A DNA stretch of 64,000 bases from Curvibacter microcysteis (GTDB lineage Bacteria > Pseudomonadota > Gammaproteobacteria > Burkholderiales > Burkholderiaceae_C): assembly GCF_028649435.1 (NCBI RefSeq), contig NZ_JAQSIN010000009.1; one strand, 5' to 3'. This document shows positions 32,870 through 41,388 of the stretch, in pieces. Every line of letters starts with the position of its first letter. Position 1 is the stretch's first letter. Below the pieces are notes generated by a model. That model searched no databases, was not told where the DNA came from, and was given only the letters and a program-made list of their open reading frames with translations. The position numbers and the translations under genes were made by a program.

Positions 32870-33595
32870 ATGCTGTCGCGGCTTTTCAGCGCCTGGATGA
32901 CCCGCCTGCCCAGTCAGTGCGCCATCTGCCGCGCCTGGCCAGCACAGCGGGTGTGTGAAACCTGCGTGCTGCGTTTTGCGGGTCCCCGACCACGCTGCCG
33001 ACGCTGTGCCTTGCCCTGCCCCGAAGGCGTTCAGGTGTGTGGCGCCTGCGTCCTCCAACCCGTCCCCTTGAACAGCTGCCACGCCGCCGTGGACTACGCC
33101 TACCCCTGGGCTCAGTGCATTGCAGAGTTCAAGTTCCAGCAAGAGCCCGGCTGGGCACGAACCTTCGCGGCACTGATGCTGCAAAACCCCAAGCTGCAAG
33201 ACTGCGTGAGCCAAAGCGACTGGCTGCTGCCCATGCCCTTGGCCCCCGCCCGCTTGCAGGAGCGCGGCTACAACCAAGCCTTGGTGCTGGCCAAGCAACT
33301 GGCGCCCGCCAAAGTGCTGACAGAAGGCTTGCTGCGGCTGCGCCACACGCCCAGTCAACGCGAACTGACAAAACGCCAGCGACAGGTCAACCTGCGCGGC
33401 GCCCTGCTGGCCAACCCACAGCACCTGAGCGCACTCCACGGTGCGCGCCTGACCTTGATCGACGACGTCATGACCACCGGCGCGTCACTGGCCGCAGCGG
33501 CGCAAGCCTTGCGCGCCGCTGGCGCGCAAGAAGTGCATGCCTGCGTCTTCGCTCGCACGCCCGACCCAACAGTTGAACGGGTGGACCGACAATAG
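32870..33595 (+). CDS. ComF-family phosphoribosyltransferase-like protein
   Basis: A 241-residue protein with an N-terminal Cys4 zinc-ribbon (CAIC, CETC, CRRC and CGAC pairs within about residues 18-62) and a C-terminal phosphoribosyltransferase fold ending in LIDDVMTTGASLAAAAQALR, the PRPP-binding motif. ComF proteins support DNA uptake in competent species, but many carriers are not known to be competent, so the role is open. The stop is 4 bp before the trmL ATG, so the two are probably co-transcribed. Confidence 0.9.
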   Translation: MLSRLFSAWMTRLPSQCAICRAWPAQRVCETCVLRFAGPRPRCRRCALPCPEGVQVCGACVLQPVPLNSCHAAVDYAYPWAQCIAEFKFQQEPGWARTFAALMLQNPKLQDCVSQSDWLLPMPLAPARLQERGYNQALVLAKQLAPAKVLTEGLLRLRHTPSQRELTKRQRQVNLRGALLANPQHLSALHGARLTLIDDVMTTGASLAAAAQALRAAGAQEVHACVFARTPDPTVERVDRQ

Positions 33596-33599
33596 GGGC

Positions 33600-34076
33600 A
33601 TGTTTCACATTGTTCTTGTTCAACCCGAGATTCCCCCCAACACCGGCAACGTCATCCGGCTGGCAGCCAACACAGGGTGCACTTTGCACCTGATTGAGCC
33701 CCTGGGGTTTTCGATGGAAGACCGCTACATGCGGCGCGCAGGCCTCGACTACCACGAGTACGCCGAAGTTCAAAAACACGCCAGTTGGGACGCCTTCTTG
33801 AACACCAGCCAGGCGCCGGCGGAGCGCCTGTTCGCGATGACCACGCACGGCTCACGCTCCGCCTTCGAGTTGAATTTCCAGCCCGGCGATTACTTTGTCT
33901 TTGGCTCCGAAACCCGGGGGCTGGCGCCCGAATTGCGTGAGCAATTCCCACTGTCGCAGCGCCTGCGCTTGCCCATGCAGGCGGGCCAGCGCAGCCTGAA
34001 TCTGTCCAACGCTGTTGCCGTGACCGTGTTCGAGGCTTGGCGTCAAAACCAGTTTCAAGGCGGCGTGGCGGGCTGA
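33600..34076 (+). CDS. trmL: tRNA (cytidine(34)-2'-O)-methyltransferase
   Basis: SPOUT-class enzyme that methylates the wobble ribose of certain leucine tRNAs. The 158-residue protein begins MFHIVLVQPEIPPNTGNVIRL, the family hallmark. FVFGSETRGLAPE and LNLSNAVAVTVFEAWRQ form the knotted SAM site. It follows comF by four bases and likely shares its transcript. It converges on the MaoC hydratase gene. Confidence 0.95.
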   Translation: MFHIVLVQPEIPPNTGNVIRLAANTGCTLHLIEPLGFSMEDRYMRRAGLDYHEYAEVQKHASWDAFLNTSQAPAERLFAMTTHGSRSAFELNFQPGDYFVFGSETRGLAPELREQFPLSQRLRLPMQAGQRSLNLSNAVAVTVFEAWRQNQFQGGVAG

Positions 34077-34125
34077 CCGCGGCAGGCGGCGACGCCATGC
34101 GAGCGGCGCCAGCGCTGCTCGAAGC

Positions 34126-34584
34126 TCAGGGATACTGACGGGCCAGCGACTCGGCCACACAGACGGGTTTGCTGCCGCCTTCGCGCTCGATCGTGACCTC
34201 CCACGCGAACTGGTAGCCCTGGTTGTCGATGGGACTGGCTTCCAGCAAACGCAAATGGGCCCGCAAGCGGCTTCCCACGGGCACAGGCGCCGGGAAGCGC
34301 ACCTTGTTGAGGCCGTAGTTGACCCCCATGCGCGCCTCCAGGACCTCCAGCGTCGAGCCAAAAAACTGAGGAACCAGGGACAAGGTCAAGAAACCGTGCG
34401 CGATGGGCGCCCCAAACGGGCCGCTGCGGGCGCGCTCCACATCGATGTGGATCCATTGGTGGTCCCCGGTGGCGTCGGCGAATTGGTTCACCTGTTCCTG
34501 GGTGATGGTGACCCAGTCGCTGATGGCCACCTCTTGGCCCACGCAGGCCGCCAGATCGGAAAGGGTTTGGAAGGTTTTTTTCAT
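34126..34584 (-). CDS. MaoC-family (R)-enoyl-CoA hydratase-like protein
   Basis: A 152-residue hot-dog-fold protein. The hydratase motif is seen as FADATGDHQWIHIDVERA followed by SGPFGAPIAHGFLTLSLVP, with the catalytic aspartate and histidine in place. Such proteins hydrate trans-2-enoyl-CoA, for example in PHA or fatty-acid metabolism; the chain length preference cannot be told. The ATG at 34584 is used (MKKTFQTL), two codons inside a longer frame. It is a single gene, convergent with trmL and 76 bp past the ParA-like gene end. Confidence 0.9.
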   Translation of the reverse strand: MKKTFQTLSDLAACVGQEVAISDWVTITQEQVNQFADATGDHQWIHIDVERARSGPFGAPIAHGFLTLSLVPQFFGSTLEVLEARMGVNYGLNKVRFPAPVPVGSRLRAHLRLLEASPIDNQGYQFAWEVTIEREGGSKPVCVAESLARQYP

Positions 34585-34660
34585 GGGCAAACTTTAGCGG
34601 CGGGCACCGCACAGCGATGTCGGCCAGGCGACATGGGCCCCCACGACGGCCCCCATGCGC

Positions 34661-35278
34661 TCAATCCTGCAACCAACGCAGCAAGGGCTGCCACTGCTGC
34701 AAGTCTTTCTCCACCCGCGCAGGTGCCACATCGAACAAGGTCAAGCCCTGGGCCGCCAAGTGCACGTAGTTCTGTGTGTCACGCAAGCCGGTCAGGTAAG
34801 GCAGACCCAGGCTGTCGACAAATTCGCGCAGACGCTCGGCCGCAATCGTGCGCTCGTCCACCCGCATCCCGACGATGGCGATGTCCAAGCCCTGCGCGCG
34901 CTTCATTCCCGCGAGTTGATCCAAAAAATCACGCGTGGCAAACATGTCAAACACGCTGGGCTGCAAGGGCACAAGCACCTTGTCCGCCAGCTTGAGCACG
35001 TCTTTCAGCGCCCCGCCACTCAGGCCGGCAGGCGTGTCCAACACCGCATGCTGAAGGCCTTTGCGAGGGCGCCCTATCGCGCTGGGGTCCACTTTCCAGG
35101 CCTCAATCACCGCTGCTTGCGCAGGACGCAGCCCCAACCACAAATGCGCCGACTGCTGGCGATCCAGGTCCCCCAAGGCCACCGCATGCCCCTGCGACGC
35201 CAGGGCGCCCGCCAGTTGGGTGCTCAGCGTGGATTTGCCCACGCCACCTTTGGGATTGGCCATCACGAAGATCGACAT
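34661..35278 (-). CDS. ParA/MinD-like ATPase
   Basis: A 205-residue P-loop ATPase with the deviant Walker A motif PKGGVGKSTLSTQLA at about residues 9-23, DLDRQQSAHLWLGL as the A' motif region and VLDTPAGL as Walker B. It is shorter than chromosomal ParA and has no partner ParB beside it. It resembles orphan ParA proteins that position protein clusters or plasmids. Cargo is unknown. The start at 35278 gives MSIFVMANPKGG. It is divergent from the MarR-GNAT gene. Confidence 0.88.
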   Translation of the reverse strand: MSIFVMANPKGGVGKSTLSTQLAGALASQGHAVALGDLDRQQSAHLWLGLRPAQAAVIEAWKVDPSAIGRPRKGLQHAVLDTPAGLSGGALKDVLKLADKVLVPLQPSVFDMFATRDFLDQLAGMKRAQGLDIAIVGMRVDERTIAAERLREFVDSLGLPYLTGLRDTQNYVHLAAQGLTLFDVAPARVEKDLQQWQPLLRWLQD

Positions 35279-35401
35279 GCGCTGCTCCTTCAAGCTGTTG
35301 CTGAGGACAGCATGTTAGCGATTGCCCATGATGAAGGGCGGCGCGCCCTGGCTGCAGACAAGATGGGTGGCGGCAGCTGGTTCACAGCCCATCCCAACTA
35401 C

Positions 35402-35414
35402 TTGACTGAGTCAA
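35402..35414. promoter_or_regulatory. Perfect palindrome before the MarR-GNAT gene
   Basis: TTGACT-G-AGTCAA, a 13-bp perfect dyad, lies 22 bp before the start codon. Its position and symmetry suit an autoregulatory operator for the dimeric MarR-type protein that follows (inference). Confidence 0.6.
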
Positions 35415-35436
35415 ATAAAAAGCCCAGCATGAGGAC

Positions 35437-36387
35437 ATGAACACCTCATCCTCGACCGATGCTGTCAGCGCATTGCACGCCGACATCGACAGCGTGCGCC
35501 GCTTCAGCCGCTTCTACACCCGCCAACTGGGCCTGCTCGACGAAGGCTTGCTGGCCACGGGGTTCACCCTGACCGAGGCACGGCTGCTGTATGAGCTGGC
35601 GCAAGGCGCTGAACTCACGGCCAGCCAATTGGTGCGCGAGCTGGCGCTGGACGCAGGCTACCTGAGCCGCTTGCTCAAAAAGTTCGAGCAACAGGGCTGG
35701 CTGCTGCGCGAGCCCGACCCCAGCGACGCAAGGCAAAGTCACTTGCAACTCAGCGCCAGTGGACAGGCTGCGTTTGCGCCACTGGATCGGGGCTCGCGTG
35801 AGCAGGTCCAACAGTGGCTGAAGACCCTCTCCCCCTTGCAACGGCAGGACTTGCAACACGCCATGCAAACCGTGCAGACCTTGCTCGCGGCCCCGCCCGC
35901 GCCGGCAGGTTCCCTGCACCTGCGCGGTCTGCGCCCGGGCGACCTGGGTTGGGTGGTGCACCGCCAAGCCCTGCTCTACAGCCACGAGTACGGCTGGGAT
36001 GCCAGTTTCGAAGCCCTGGTGGCCGAGATCGTGGCCAAGTACCAGCAAAACTTCGACGCCAGCGGCGAAAACGCCTGGATCGCTGAGTGGCAGGGGCGCC
36101 CGGTGGGTTCGGTGTTTGTGGTGCGTGAATCAGCCACGGTGGCCAAGCTCCGACTGCTCTACGTGGAAGCCGAGGCGCGCGGTCTGGGCCTGGGGCGCCA
36201 ACTGGTGCAGCGCTGCATCGACTTCGCCCGTGAGCGGGGCTACCAAACCCTCACGCTGTGGACCAACGACGTGTTGAGCAGCGCCCGCCACATCTACCAA
36301 AGCACTGGGTTTGAGCTGGTGGCCAGCGAGCCCCATCACTCCTTTGGCCATGATCTGATCGGTGAGCACTGGACGCTGACGCTCTGA
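35437..36387 (+). CDS. MarR-GNAT fusion regulator/acetyltransferase
   Basis: A 316-residue two-domain protein. The N-terminal half (about 15-145) is a MarR winged helix with LTEARLLYELAQGAELTASQLVRELALDAGYLSRLLKKFEQQGWL and SDARQSHLQLSASGQ. The C-terminal half (about 160-316) is a GNAT domain with the acetyl-CoA loop EARGLGLGRQLVQRCIDFAR and LTLWTNDVLSSARHIYQSTGF. The fusion is widespread and could link DNA binding to acetylation of a small molecule. Its regulon is unknown. A perfect palindrome sits upstream. Confidence 0.92.
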   Translation: MNTSSSTDAVSALHADIDSVRRFSRFYTRQLGLLDEGLLATGFTLTEARLLYELAQGAELTASQLVRELALDAGYLSRLLKKFEQQGWLLREPDPSDARQSHLQLSASGQAAFAPLDRGSREQVQQWLKTLSPLQRQDLQHAMQTVQTLLAAPPAPAGSLHLRGLRPGDLGWVVHRQALLYSHEYGWDASFEALVAEIVAKYQQNFDASGENAWIAEWQGRPVGSVFVVRESATVAKLRLLYVEAEARGLGLGRQLVQRCIDFARERGYQTLTLWTNDVLSSARHIYQSTGFELVASEPHHSFGHDLIGEHWTLTL

Positions 36388-36456
36388 CCCAGGCGGTGCA
36401 CGCAGCCTCCCCCAAAAGAACGGCCTCTTGGCCCTGGTTGGGGACGACTTGGCAAA

Positions 36457-37104
36457 ATGCCCCGCATGGAGACCTTCAACGCCTGGGCGCCCCTGCTGCG
36501 CCACCTGATCGAACTTGCCGCCATGCTGGCTTTTGCGCTTTCGGGCGTGCTGGAAGGGGCGCGCAAACGACTGGACCCAGTGGGCGTGTGCGTGGTGGCT
36601 TTTCTGGCCGCCTTTGGCGGCGGCACCTTGCGTGACCTGCTGCTGGACCAGCGGCCCTTTTTCTGGATCCGCCACAGCGACTACGTCTGGGGCATCTTGG
36701 GCCTCAGTGTCTGCGCCCTGCTGTTCATGCGTCAGCGCCACTTTGAGCCCACCGAGCGGGCCATTCAGATTCCCGACGCCATCGGCTTGGGCCTGTTCAC
36801 GGCCGTGGGTGTGGACACCGCCCAGGCCCTGGGCATGCCCAGCCTCATTGCGGTCTTGATGGGGGTGATCACCGGGGTGTTTGGCGGGGTGCTGCGCGAC
36901 ATCGTCTGCAATGAAATCCCCAAGGCCTTCAACGACCACCGGCCCTACGCGGTCTGCGCGTTTGCAGGCGCATGGCTGTACCTGGGCTTGCGCAACGGCC
37001 AAGCCGACGAGACCACCGCGCTGGTGGCCTGCGTGCTGCTCACCGCTGGCTTGCGCGGCTTGGCGGTGTGGCGCAATTGGCAACTGCCGGGCTGGCGCCA
37101 CTGA
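36457..37104 (+). CDS. TRIC-type cation channel family (UPF0126) membrane protein
   Basis: A 215-residue inner-membrane protein with about seven helices built as two repeats. Each has a glycine-rich signature: GVCVVAFLAAFGGGTLRDLLLD and GVITGVFGGVLRDIVCNEIP. Bacterial and archaeal members of this family form trimeric cation channels related to TRIC; the transported ion here is not proven. An ATG three codons downstream (36466) is also possible. It is a single gene, convergent with the thiolase gene. Confidence 0.88.
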   Translation: MPRMETFNAWAPLLRHLIELAAMLAFALSGVLEGARKRLDPVGVCVVAFLAAFGGGTLRDLLLDQRPFFWIRHSDYVWGILGLSVCALLFMRQRHFEPTERAIQIPDAIGLGLFTAVGVDTAQALGMPSLIAVLMGVITGVFGGVLRDIVCNEIPKAFNDHRPYAVCAFAGAWLYLGLRNGQADETTALVACVLLTAGLRGLAVWRNWQLPGWRH

Positions 37105-37140
37105 GGCCGGTGGCCAGCCCGGGTATCACGCCATCGAGCG

Positions 37141-38343
37141 TCAAACGCGCTCGAGGATCAGCGCAATGCCTTGGCCCACGCCAATGCACATGGTGCACAG
37201 CGCATAGCGGCCACCGCTGCGGTGCAATTGATTGACCGCCGTGGTCACCAAGCGCGCGCCGCTGGCGCCCAAGGGATGGCCCAGAGCGATGGCACCGCCA
37301 TTGGGGTTGACGCGGGGGTCATCGTCTTGCAAGCCCAGTTGACGCAACACGGCCAGGCCTTGCGCGGCAAAGGCTTCGTTGAGCTCAATCACATCCATCT
37401 GCGCCAAGCTCAGGCCGGTCAAGGCCAGGACTTTTTGCGTGGCGGGTGCCGGGCCAATGCCCATGATGCGCGGAGCCACACCGGCCGTGGCCATGCCGAC
37501 CACGCGGGCGCGCGGCGTCAGGCCATGCAGGGCGGCCGAACGCTCGTCGGCCAACAACAAGGCGCAAGCCCCGTCATTGACACCGCTGGCATTGCCAGCG
37601 GTCACGGTGCCGTCGGGGCGCACCACGCCTTTGAGCTTGGCCAGCGCTTCCAGCGAGGTGGACCGCGGGTGCTCGTCCTGGCTCACGATGATCGCGTCGC
37701 CCTTCTTCTGCGGCACCGACACCGGGGTGATTTCGGCATCGAAAACACCGGCTTGCTGTGCCGCCACCGCCTTGAGTTGGCTGGCCAAGGCCATGCGGTC
37801 CTGGGCTTCACGTTCGATGCCGTAGTCCGTGGCGACGTTCTCTGCCGTCTCGGGCATGGCATCGACCCCGTACTGCGCTTTCATCAGCTTGTTGACGAAG
37901 CGCCATCCAATGGTGGTGTCATACACCGCATTGGCACGGCTGAAGGCGCTTTCGGCCTTGGGCATGACAAAGGGTGCGCGACTCATGCTTTCCACGCCGC
38001 CGGCAATCATCAGCCCAGCCTCACCGGCGCGGATGGCGCGGGCGGCCGTGCCGACCGCGTCCAGACCCGAGCCGCACAGGCGGTTCACGGTGGCGCCAGG
38101 CACTTCGATGGGCAGGCCCGCGAGCAAACTGGCCATGCGCGCCACGTTGCGGTTGTCTTCGCCAGCCTGGTTGGCGCAGCCATAGATCACATCGGTCACT
38201 GCGGCCCAGTCCACGCCAGGGTTGCGGGCCATCAAGGCCTTCAGGGGAATGGCGCCCAGGTCATCGGCACGGATGCTGGACAGCGCGCCGCCATAGCGAC
38301 CAAAAGGGGTGCGGATGGCATCGCAAATAAAGGCTTGGGTCAT
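37141..38343 (-). CDS. pcaF: 3-oxoadipyl-CoA thiolase
   Basis: Cleaves 3-oxoadipyl-CoA to succinyl-CoA and acetyl-CoA, the last step of the beta-ketoadipate pathway. The 400 residues have the acylated cysteine in VNRLCGSGLDAVGTAARAI, the NGGAIALGHPLGASGARL histidine and the final YALCTMCIGVGQG cysteine, so all catalytic residues are present. Length and the start TQAFICDAIRTPFGRYGGALS match PcaF rather than general acetyl-CoA acetyltransferase. It is downstream of pcaJ by 49 bp in one operon. Confidence 0.93.
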   Translation of the reverse strand: MTQAFICDAIRTPFGRYGGALSSIRADDLGAIPLKALMARNPGVDWAAVTDVIYGCANQAGEDNRNVARMASLLAGLPIEVPGATVNRLCGSGLDAVGTAARAIRAGEAGLMIAGGVESMSRAPFVMPKAESAFSRANAVYDTTIGWRFVNKLMKAQYGVDAMPETAENVATDYGIEREAQDRMALASQLKAVAAQQAGVFDAEITPVSVPQKKGDAIIVSQDEHPRSTSLEALAKLKGVVRPDGTVTAGNASGVNDGACALLLADERSAALHGLTPRARVVGMATAGVAPRIMGIGPAPATQKVLALTGLSLAQMDVIELNEAFAAQGLAVLRQLGLQDDDPRVNPNGGAIALGHPLGASGARLVTTAVNQLHRSGGRYALCTMCIGVGQGIALILERV

Positions 38344-38392
38344 GGTTATTCCTTGTCTCTCTTGGGGGTTGGATTCAGATCTGGGTGCAGGC

Positions 38393-39037
38393 TCAATGGG
38401 CCAGCGGCAAGCCGATGAGCGCTTGCAGGGCCTCTGGCGTCAGCCCAGGCACCGCGTCCACCAGGCGCAAGCCCTCGGGGCTGCATTCCAGCGTGGCCAA
38501 ATCGGTGTAGATGCGTTTCACGCAAGCCAGCCCGGTCAGGGGATAGGTGCACGTCTGCACCACCTTGCTGACGCCTTGCTTGGTCAGCAGATCCATCATC
38601 ACCCAGGTCTGGCGCGCGCCCGTGGCCAGGTCCATCGCGCCGCCCACTGCGGGAATGGAGCCTGGCTCGCCGGTGCTCCAGTTGGCCAGATCCCCGGTGG
38701 TCGAAACCTGAAATGCGCCCAACACGCAGATGTCGATGTGGCCGCCGCGCATCATGGCAAAGCTGTCGGCATGGTGGAAGAAAGCGCCACCCGGCAGCAA
38801 GGTCACCGGCTGCTTGCCAGCGTTGATGAGGTCATAGTCTTCCAGACCGGGTGCGGGGGCGGGCCCCATGCCCAGGATGCCGTTTTCGCTTTGCAGAATC
38901 ACTTCGCGGTCGGCGGGAATGTGGTTGGCCACCAGGGTGGGCATGCCGATGCCCAGGTTCACGATGGCGCCATCGTGGATGTCCAGCGCCACGCGGCGCG
39001 CCAGTTCGTCTTTGCTGCGGCGGGTGTATTCACTCAT
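38393..39037 (-). CDS. pcaJ: 3-oxoadipate CoA-transferase, beta subunit
   Basis: With PcaI it moves CoA from succinyl-CoA to 3-oxoadipate. The 214-residue subunit has the catalytic glutamate in LQSENGILGMGPAP (E of SENG), preceded by DGAIVNLGIGMPTLVANHIP. A near relative acts on acetoacetate, so sequence alone does not separate the two; the thiolase and IclR neighbours favour the pca assignment. It lies 42 bp downstream of pcaI. Confidence 0.9.
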   Translation of the reverse strand: MSEYTRRSKDELARRVALDIHDGAIVNLGIGMPTLVANHIPADREVILQSENGILGMGPAPAPGLEDYDLINAGKQPVTLLPGGAFFHHADSFAMMRGGHIDICVLGAFQVSTTGDLANWSTGEPGSIPAVGGAMDLATGARQTWVMMDLLTKQGVSKVVQTCTYPLTGLACVKRIYTDLATLECSPEGLRLVDAVPGLTPEALQALIGLPLAH

Positions 39038-39079
39038 GTGAGGGCTTTCTGTTCGTAGAAGGGGCAGAGACCCGCTGGC

Positions 39080-39781
39080 TCAAGCCGCGGCCTTGAATCC
39101 ACCGCCTTGGGTGGCCTGGCGTTCGATGCAGACCACGCGGTCCACAAAAATACCGGGGGTGATGACGGTCTCTGGGTCGATCTGGCCCAACTCGGCCACC
39201 TCATACACCGACGCCACCGTGAAACGGGCGGCGGTGGCCATCACCGGTCCGAAATTGCGAGCCGATTGCCGGTAGGTGAGATTGCCCCAACGATCGCCAC
39301 GCTCGGCCTTGATGAGGGCCACATCGCCGTGGATCGGGTGCTCCAGCACGTACTGGCGGCCGTTGATTTCACGCGTTTCCTTGCCCTGGGCCATCTCGGT
39401 GCCATACCCCGTGGGGGTGAAAAATGCACCGATGCCCGCCCCAGCGGCGCGCAGGCGCTCGGCCAGATTGCCCTGCGGCACCAGTTCGAGTTCGATCTTG
39501 CCACTGCGGTAAAGCGCATCAAAAATCTGGCTGTCCGCTTGGCGCGGAAAGCTGCAGATGATCTTGCGCACCCGACCCGCCTTGAGCAGGGCGGCCAAAC
39601 CGGTCTCGCCATTGCCCGCGTTGTTGTTGACGACGGTGAGGTCGCGCGCACCCTGCTCAATCAAACCGTCGATCAGTTCGTTGGGGATGCCTGCTGTGCC
39701 AAAACCGCCTATCAGTACCGTACTACCGTCCGAAACATCCGCCAGGGCCTGAGCCACAGTGGGCACCCACTTATTGATCAT
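39080..39781 (-). CDS. pcaI: 3-oxoadipate CoA-transferase, alpha subunit
   Basis: The 233-residue alpha subunit of the CoA transferase. MINKWVPTVAQALADVSDGS is the usual beginning, with GGFGTAGIPNELIDGLIEQGAR as the CoA-binding glycine-rich motif and FTPTGYGTEMAQGKETREING later. The start at 39781 is preferred; the frame is open upstream into the operator region. First gene of pcaI-pcaJ-pcaF and divergent from the IclR regulator. Confidence 0.91.
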   Translation of the reverse strand: MINKWVPTVAQALADVSDGSTVLIGGFGTAGIPNELIDGLIEQGARDLTVVNNNAGNGETGLAALLKAGRVRKIICSFPRQADSQIFDALYRSGKIELELVPQGNLAERLRAAGAGIGAFFTPTGYGTEMAQGKETREINGRQYVLEHPIHGDVALIKAERGDRWGNLTYRQSARNFGPVMATAARFTVASVYEVAELGQIDPETVITPGIFVDRVVCIERQATQGGGFKAAA

Positions 39782-39898
39782 GATGAGAGGTTCTCCAGAG
39801 AAGATGAGGCACAGTCGCTTGTTGTTCGCGACGCGCCCGAGGTGCCTGCCCCCAAGACCCCCAAGGGTCTTATTGCAAGCGTTGGCAAACCTCAAAAT

Positions 39899-39924
39899 TT
39901 GTTCTAGTATCGAACAATGGTTCG
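39899..39924. promoter_or_regulatory. Likely IclR-type (PcaR/PcaU-like) operator
   Basis: An inverted repeat TTGTTC-N7-GAACAA (39899-39917) is followed by a further half-site-like GGTTCG (39919-39924). PcaU-type sites in Acinetobacter consist of a palindrome plus an extra repeat, so the layout fits. It lies 31 bp before the regulator and about 120 bp before pcaI. Confidence 0.6.
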
Positions 39925-39954
39925 CATAAAGAATTTTAAAAGATTGACGCTCTT

Positions 39955-40779
39955 ATGGCAATGACCCCAGACACCGACGTGACGCTCCCGGAAGCCGAGA
40001 GCAGCCCCCCACGCCCCAGCGACAGCTATGTCCAATCCTTCGCAAGAGGGTTGGAAGTCATCCGGAGTTTCAGCGCCGAAGCCCCTCAACAAACACTCAC
40101 CGAGGTCGCCACCCGCAGCGGCCTGACCCGGGCTGGCGCGCGTCGCATCCTGCTGACCTTGCAAACCCTGGGCTATGTCGAAACCGATGGTCGCCAGTTC
40201 CGGCTGAGTCCGCGCATCCTGGACCTGGGTTTCGCCTACCTGTCCTCCATGCCGATCTGGAACCTGGCCGAACCCGTCATGGAAGGCCTGGTCGACCGGG
40301 TCAAAGAGTCATGCTCCGCGGCGGTGCTGGATGGCAGCGACATCGTCTACGTCCTGCGGGTGCCCACCCACAAGATCATGCGCATCACCCTGGGCGTGGG
40401 CACGCGCTTGCCCGCTTACTGCACCTCCATGGGCCGCATCCTGTTGGCCGGCCTGCCGGATGAAGAAGTCATTCGACGCCTGAACGCCAGCGCACTCAGC
40501 GGTCGCACCCGTTACACCGTCACCCACGCCGACGAGCTCATGGCCAAAGTCCGCCAGGCCCGTGACCAAGGGTGGTGTCTGGTGGACCAGGAACTGGAAG
40601 AAGGCCTGATCTCCATGGCCGCGCCCATCGTCAACCGCAATGGGCGGGTCATTGCCGCCCTCAATATCAGCGGGCAGGCCAACCGCACCAGCGCTTTTGA
40701 GATGCAAGACCGAATGCTGCCGCACCTGCTGCAGTCGGCCCAAGCGATCTCACGCATGCTCAGCAATCCCCGGGTGTGA
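39955..40779 (+). CDS. pcaR: IclR-family regulator of the pca genes
   Basis: A 274-residue IclR protein. The winged helix is at about 24-85 (YVQSFARGLEVIRSFS, then LTEVATRSGLTRAGARRILLTLQTLGYV), followed by the effector domain with LPAYCTSMGRILLAGLP and DQGWCLVDQELEEGLISMAAPI. This pattern matches the PcaR/PobR/PcaU group that senses beta-ketoadipate or protocatechuate. Divergent placement and a palindromic site in the gap support control of pcaIJF and itself. An ATG two codons later is equally possible as the start. Confidence 0.88.
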   Translation: MAMTPDTDVTLPEAESSPPRPSDSYVQSFARGLEVIRSFSAEAPQQTLTEVATRSGLTRAGARRILLTLQTLGYVETDGRQFRLSPRILDLGFAYLSSMPIWNLAEPVMEGLVDRVKESCSAAVLDGSDIVYVLRVPTHKIMRITLGVGTRLPAYCTSMGRILLAGLPDEEVIRRLNASALSGRTRYTVTHADELMAKVRQARDQGWCLVDQELEEGLISMAAPIVNRNGRVIAALNISGQANRTSAFEMQDRMLPHLLQSAQAISRMLSNPRV

Positions 40780-40846
40780 GCGGTCAAGGCCTGCGCTTGA
40801 CCGCAGCCGAGCCGGGGCTTCAAGGGTGGTGATACCCTTGTGCCCC

Positions 40847-41281
40847 ATGTTCAGCCCCTCTCAGGACGACGTTCGTCGCTTTTTCTGCTCAGCCCACGCC
40901 AAGGCCCAGGCCGGCCAACCGATGGAAGCCATCGAGACCCTGGCCAGCCAGTGGATCGCCGAGCACCCCGAATACCACGCCGACCTGGCCGATGCCGATG
41001 CGGCCGTGGCCCGCGTCTACGATGGCAAAAACCAACAGGCCAACCCTTTTCTGCACCTGTCCATGCACCTGTCGATCAGCGAGCAGTGCAGCATCGACCA
41101 GCCGCGCGGCATCCGGCAGGCGGTGGAGCTGCTGACGGCTCGGCGCGACTCCCTGCACGACGCCCACCACGAGGTGATGGAGTGCCTGGGACGCATGCTC
41201 TGGGAAAGCCAGCGCAGCGGCCGCCCCCCAGACGGCCATGCCTACATCGATGCCGTGCAGCGGGCGGCCACCCGGGACTGA
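40847..41281 (+). CDS. DUF1841 protein
   Basis: A 144-residue cytosolic protein with no membrane segment, starting MFSPSQDDVRRFFCSAHAK. The central NPFLHLSMHLSISEQCSIDQPRGI and the HDAHHEVMECLGRMLWESQR segment are typical of DUF1841, a family common in beta- and gammaproteobacteria without known function. The two histidine-rich stretches could bind a metal (speculative). The start at 40847 is chosen from family length; the frame is open upstream into pcaR. A two-way terminator follows. Confidence 0.88.
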   Translation: MFSPSQDDVRRFFCSAHAKAQAGQPMEAIETLASQWIAEHPEYHADLADADAAVARVYDGKNQQANPFLHLSMHLSISEQCSIDQPRGIRQAVELLTARRDSLHDAHHEVMECLGRMLWESQRSGRPPDGHAYIDAVQRAATRD

Positions 41282-41334
41282 CACCGCACGACGCCTCCCC
41301 AAAACGGGGCACCCAGCCCGTGCCCCAGAAATGC

Positions 41335-41360
41335 AAAAGCCGCTCCCAGAGCGGCTTTTT
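41335..41360. terminator. Bidirectional intrinsic terminator (DUF1841 / cytochrome c)
   Basis: Arms AAAAGCCGCTC and GAGCGGCTTTT with loop CCA; A-run and T-run on either side serve both converging genes. Confidence 0.92.
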
Positions 41361-41388
41361 GGCAACAGAGGCGGTCTGCAGGGTTCGG

